From: a gamma proteobacterium symbiont of Ctena orbiculata
GTDB lineage: Bacteria; Pseudomonadota; Gammaproteobacteria; Chromatiales; Chromatiaceae
DNA: 64,000 bases
Assembly: GCA_003058525.1 (NCBI GenBank)
Contig: QBVD01000042.1
Span: forward strand, 62,001-126,000
Reading direction: 5' to 3'
Shown here: piece by piece, positions 63,527 to 64,000 of the stretch
Layout: the number at the start of each line of letters is the position of its first letter
Position numbering within the stretch: position 1 is the first letter of the stretch
Position numbers and translations under genes: made by a program
Notes under the pieces: generated by a model
Told to the model about the DNA's origin: nothing
Database searches by the model: none
Seen by the model: the letters and a program-made list of their open reading frames with translations, nothing else

Positions 63527-64000
63527 TCAGTAGTGGAAGTTTGCAGCAATATCACTAGGCAGATAGCTCTGCAGCCAAAGAGCTATATCCTTAAAATAGG
63601 GGATCAATTGTGATGACTGCCACCAGTTGTCATTCGGGAACGGGGTCAACCCTGCAAGCAGAATCAGCACGGCAACCACTACAGCGCCCCGCGCGACACC
63701 AAAGAATATCCCTATAAGACGGTCGGTACCTGTCAACCCCGTGGTACTCACCAGAACCTTCATGAAATGGTTCGCCACCGCCCCGATTATCAACACCAAT
63801 ATCAGGATTATACCGTAGGCCACGCCCAGTCTGATGGACTGCACGTCGATCCAGGGTTCCAGCTCCAGCGCCAGCGGACGGAAGAACAGCCAGGCAAGCG
63901 TAAATGCGGCTATCCAGGTGGCTAGAGAGATGGCTTCCTGTACAAAACCGCGGATCAGACTGATGATTGCCGAAAGCGCGATGATCGCGATGATCAGAAT
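63527..64000 (-). CDS. cvpA: CvpA-family membrane protein (5' end beyond window)
   Basis: The frame is open to the window edge; about 157 residues are visible and the start is missing. Segments: IIAIIALSAIISLIRGFVQEAISLATWIAAFTLAWLFF, LGVAYGIILILVLIIGAVANHFM and LIGIFFGVARGAVVVAVLILLAG, giving the four-segment CvpA pattern. Needed for colicin V production in E. coli and linked to bile and envelope stress. It precedes purF in the usual order. Confidence 0.92.
   Translation of the reverse strand: MLIIAIIALSAIISLIRGFVQEAISLATWIAAFTLAWLFFRPLALELEPWIDVQSIRLGVAYGIILILVLIIGAVANHFMKVLVSTTGLTGTDRLIGIFFGVARGAVVVAVLILLAGLTPFPNDNWWQSSQLIPYFKDIALWLQSYLPSDIAANFHY

Noticed and set aside
1-64000. tRNA or rRNA genes
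   Set aside because: No cloverleaf with a GTTCRA-type T-loop and CCA-end context, and no rRNA-like stretch was noticed by eye; a covariance-model scan would settle weak cases.

Overview
The window reads as a chromosomal segment of a gammaproteobacterium. It carries the classical gammaproteobacterial order yebC-ruvC-ruvA-ruvB followed by ybgC-tolQRAB-pal-cpoB, then queE-queC. It also has trhP, the oxygen-independent ubiquinone genes ubiU, ubiV and ubiT, purF-cvpA and murI. Two GGDEF/EAL proteins, two HDOD proteins and a BarA-type hybrid kinase fit a free-living or facultatively host-associated lineage that meets oxygen gradients (a Chromatiales or sulfur-oxidiser-like relative is my guess). 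No diagnostic energy-metabolism gene lies in the window, so the genus is not claimed.

Layout. 1-2106: truncated membrane PAS-GGDEF-EAL protein. 2720-9548: lipoprotein, RNB exoribonuclease, YgfZ, HDOD protein, ABC-2 exporter pair, guanine-deaminase-like enzyme. 9624-14694: an unusual set of AsnB-type amidotransferase, stand-alone carrier protein, AMP-forming ligase and NAD-synthetase-like enzyme, which looks like a small pathway that activates and amidates a carrier-bound acid. 14729-25458: second GGDEF/EAL protein, GFA protein, GNAT, ArnD-like deacetylase, TrhP, ChaN-PDZ protein, divergent M1-like peptidase, TIGR03790 protein.

25459-34563 is an accessory island, visibly richer in A+T over much of its length, with every gene on the minus strand. 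It holds a ddl gene broken by one in-frame amber codon and a row of small unknown or single-membrane-segment ORFs. These are separated by a recurring 17-bp spacer motif that supplies both stop codon and Shine-Dalgarno. It also holds an OLD-type ATPase/TOPRIM nuclease, a fragment of an integrase C-terminus, a GC-rich array of inverted sites and a three-gene operon ending in a compact tyrosine recombinase. The island behaves like a cassette-collecting element, but canonical integron parts are not shown.

34757-49253 returns to core genes: glycosyltransferase, ferredoxin-NADP reductase, methyltransferase, queC/queE, tol-pal, ruvABC, yebC and a second HDOD protein. 49372-52889 is a likely anaerobically induced operon (FNR-like class II promoter, two radical SAM proteins, ubiU, ubiV). 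53333-59342 encodes a TonB-dependent receptor, a periplasmic binding protein and a BarA-like hybrid kinase in tandem, suggesting one outer-membrane-to-cytoplasm sensing chain. murI, ubiT, a TauD-like dioxygenase, purF and a cut-off cvpA finish the window.

Two families of non-coding palindromic elements are dispersed among the genes: one with gttaacactaat arms (two full and two half copies) and one about 170 bp long with terminal inverted repeats near 60.3 kb. I found no tRNA, rRNA, CRISPR array or classical insertion sequence.
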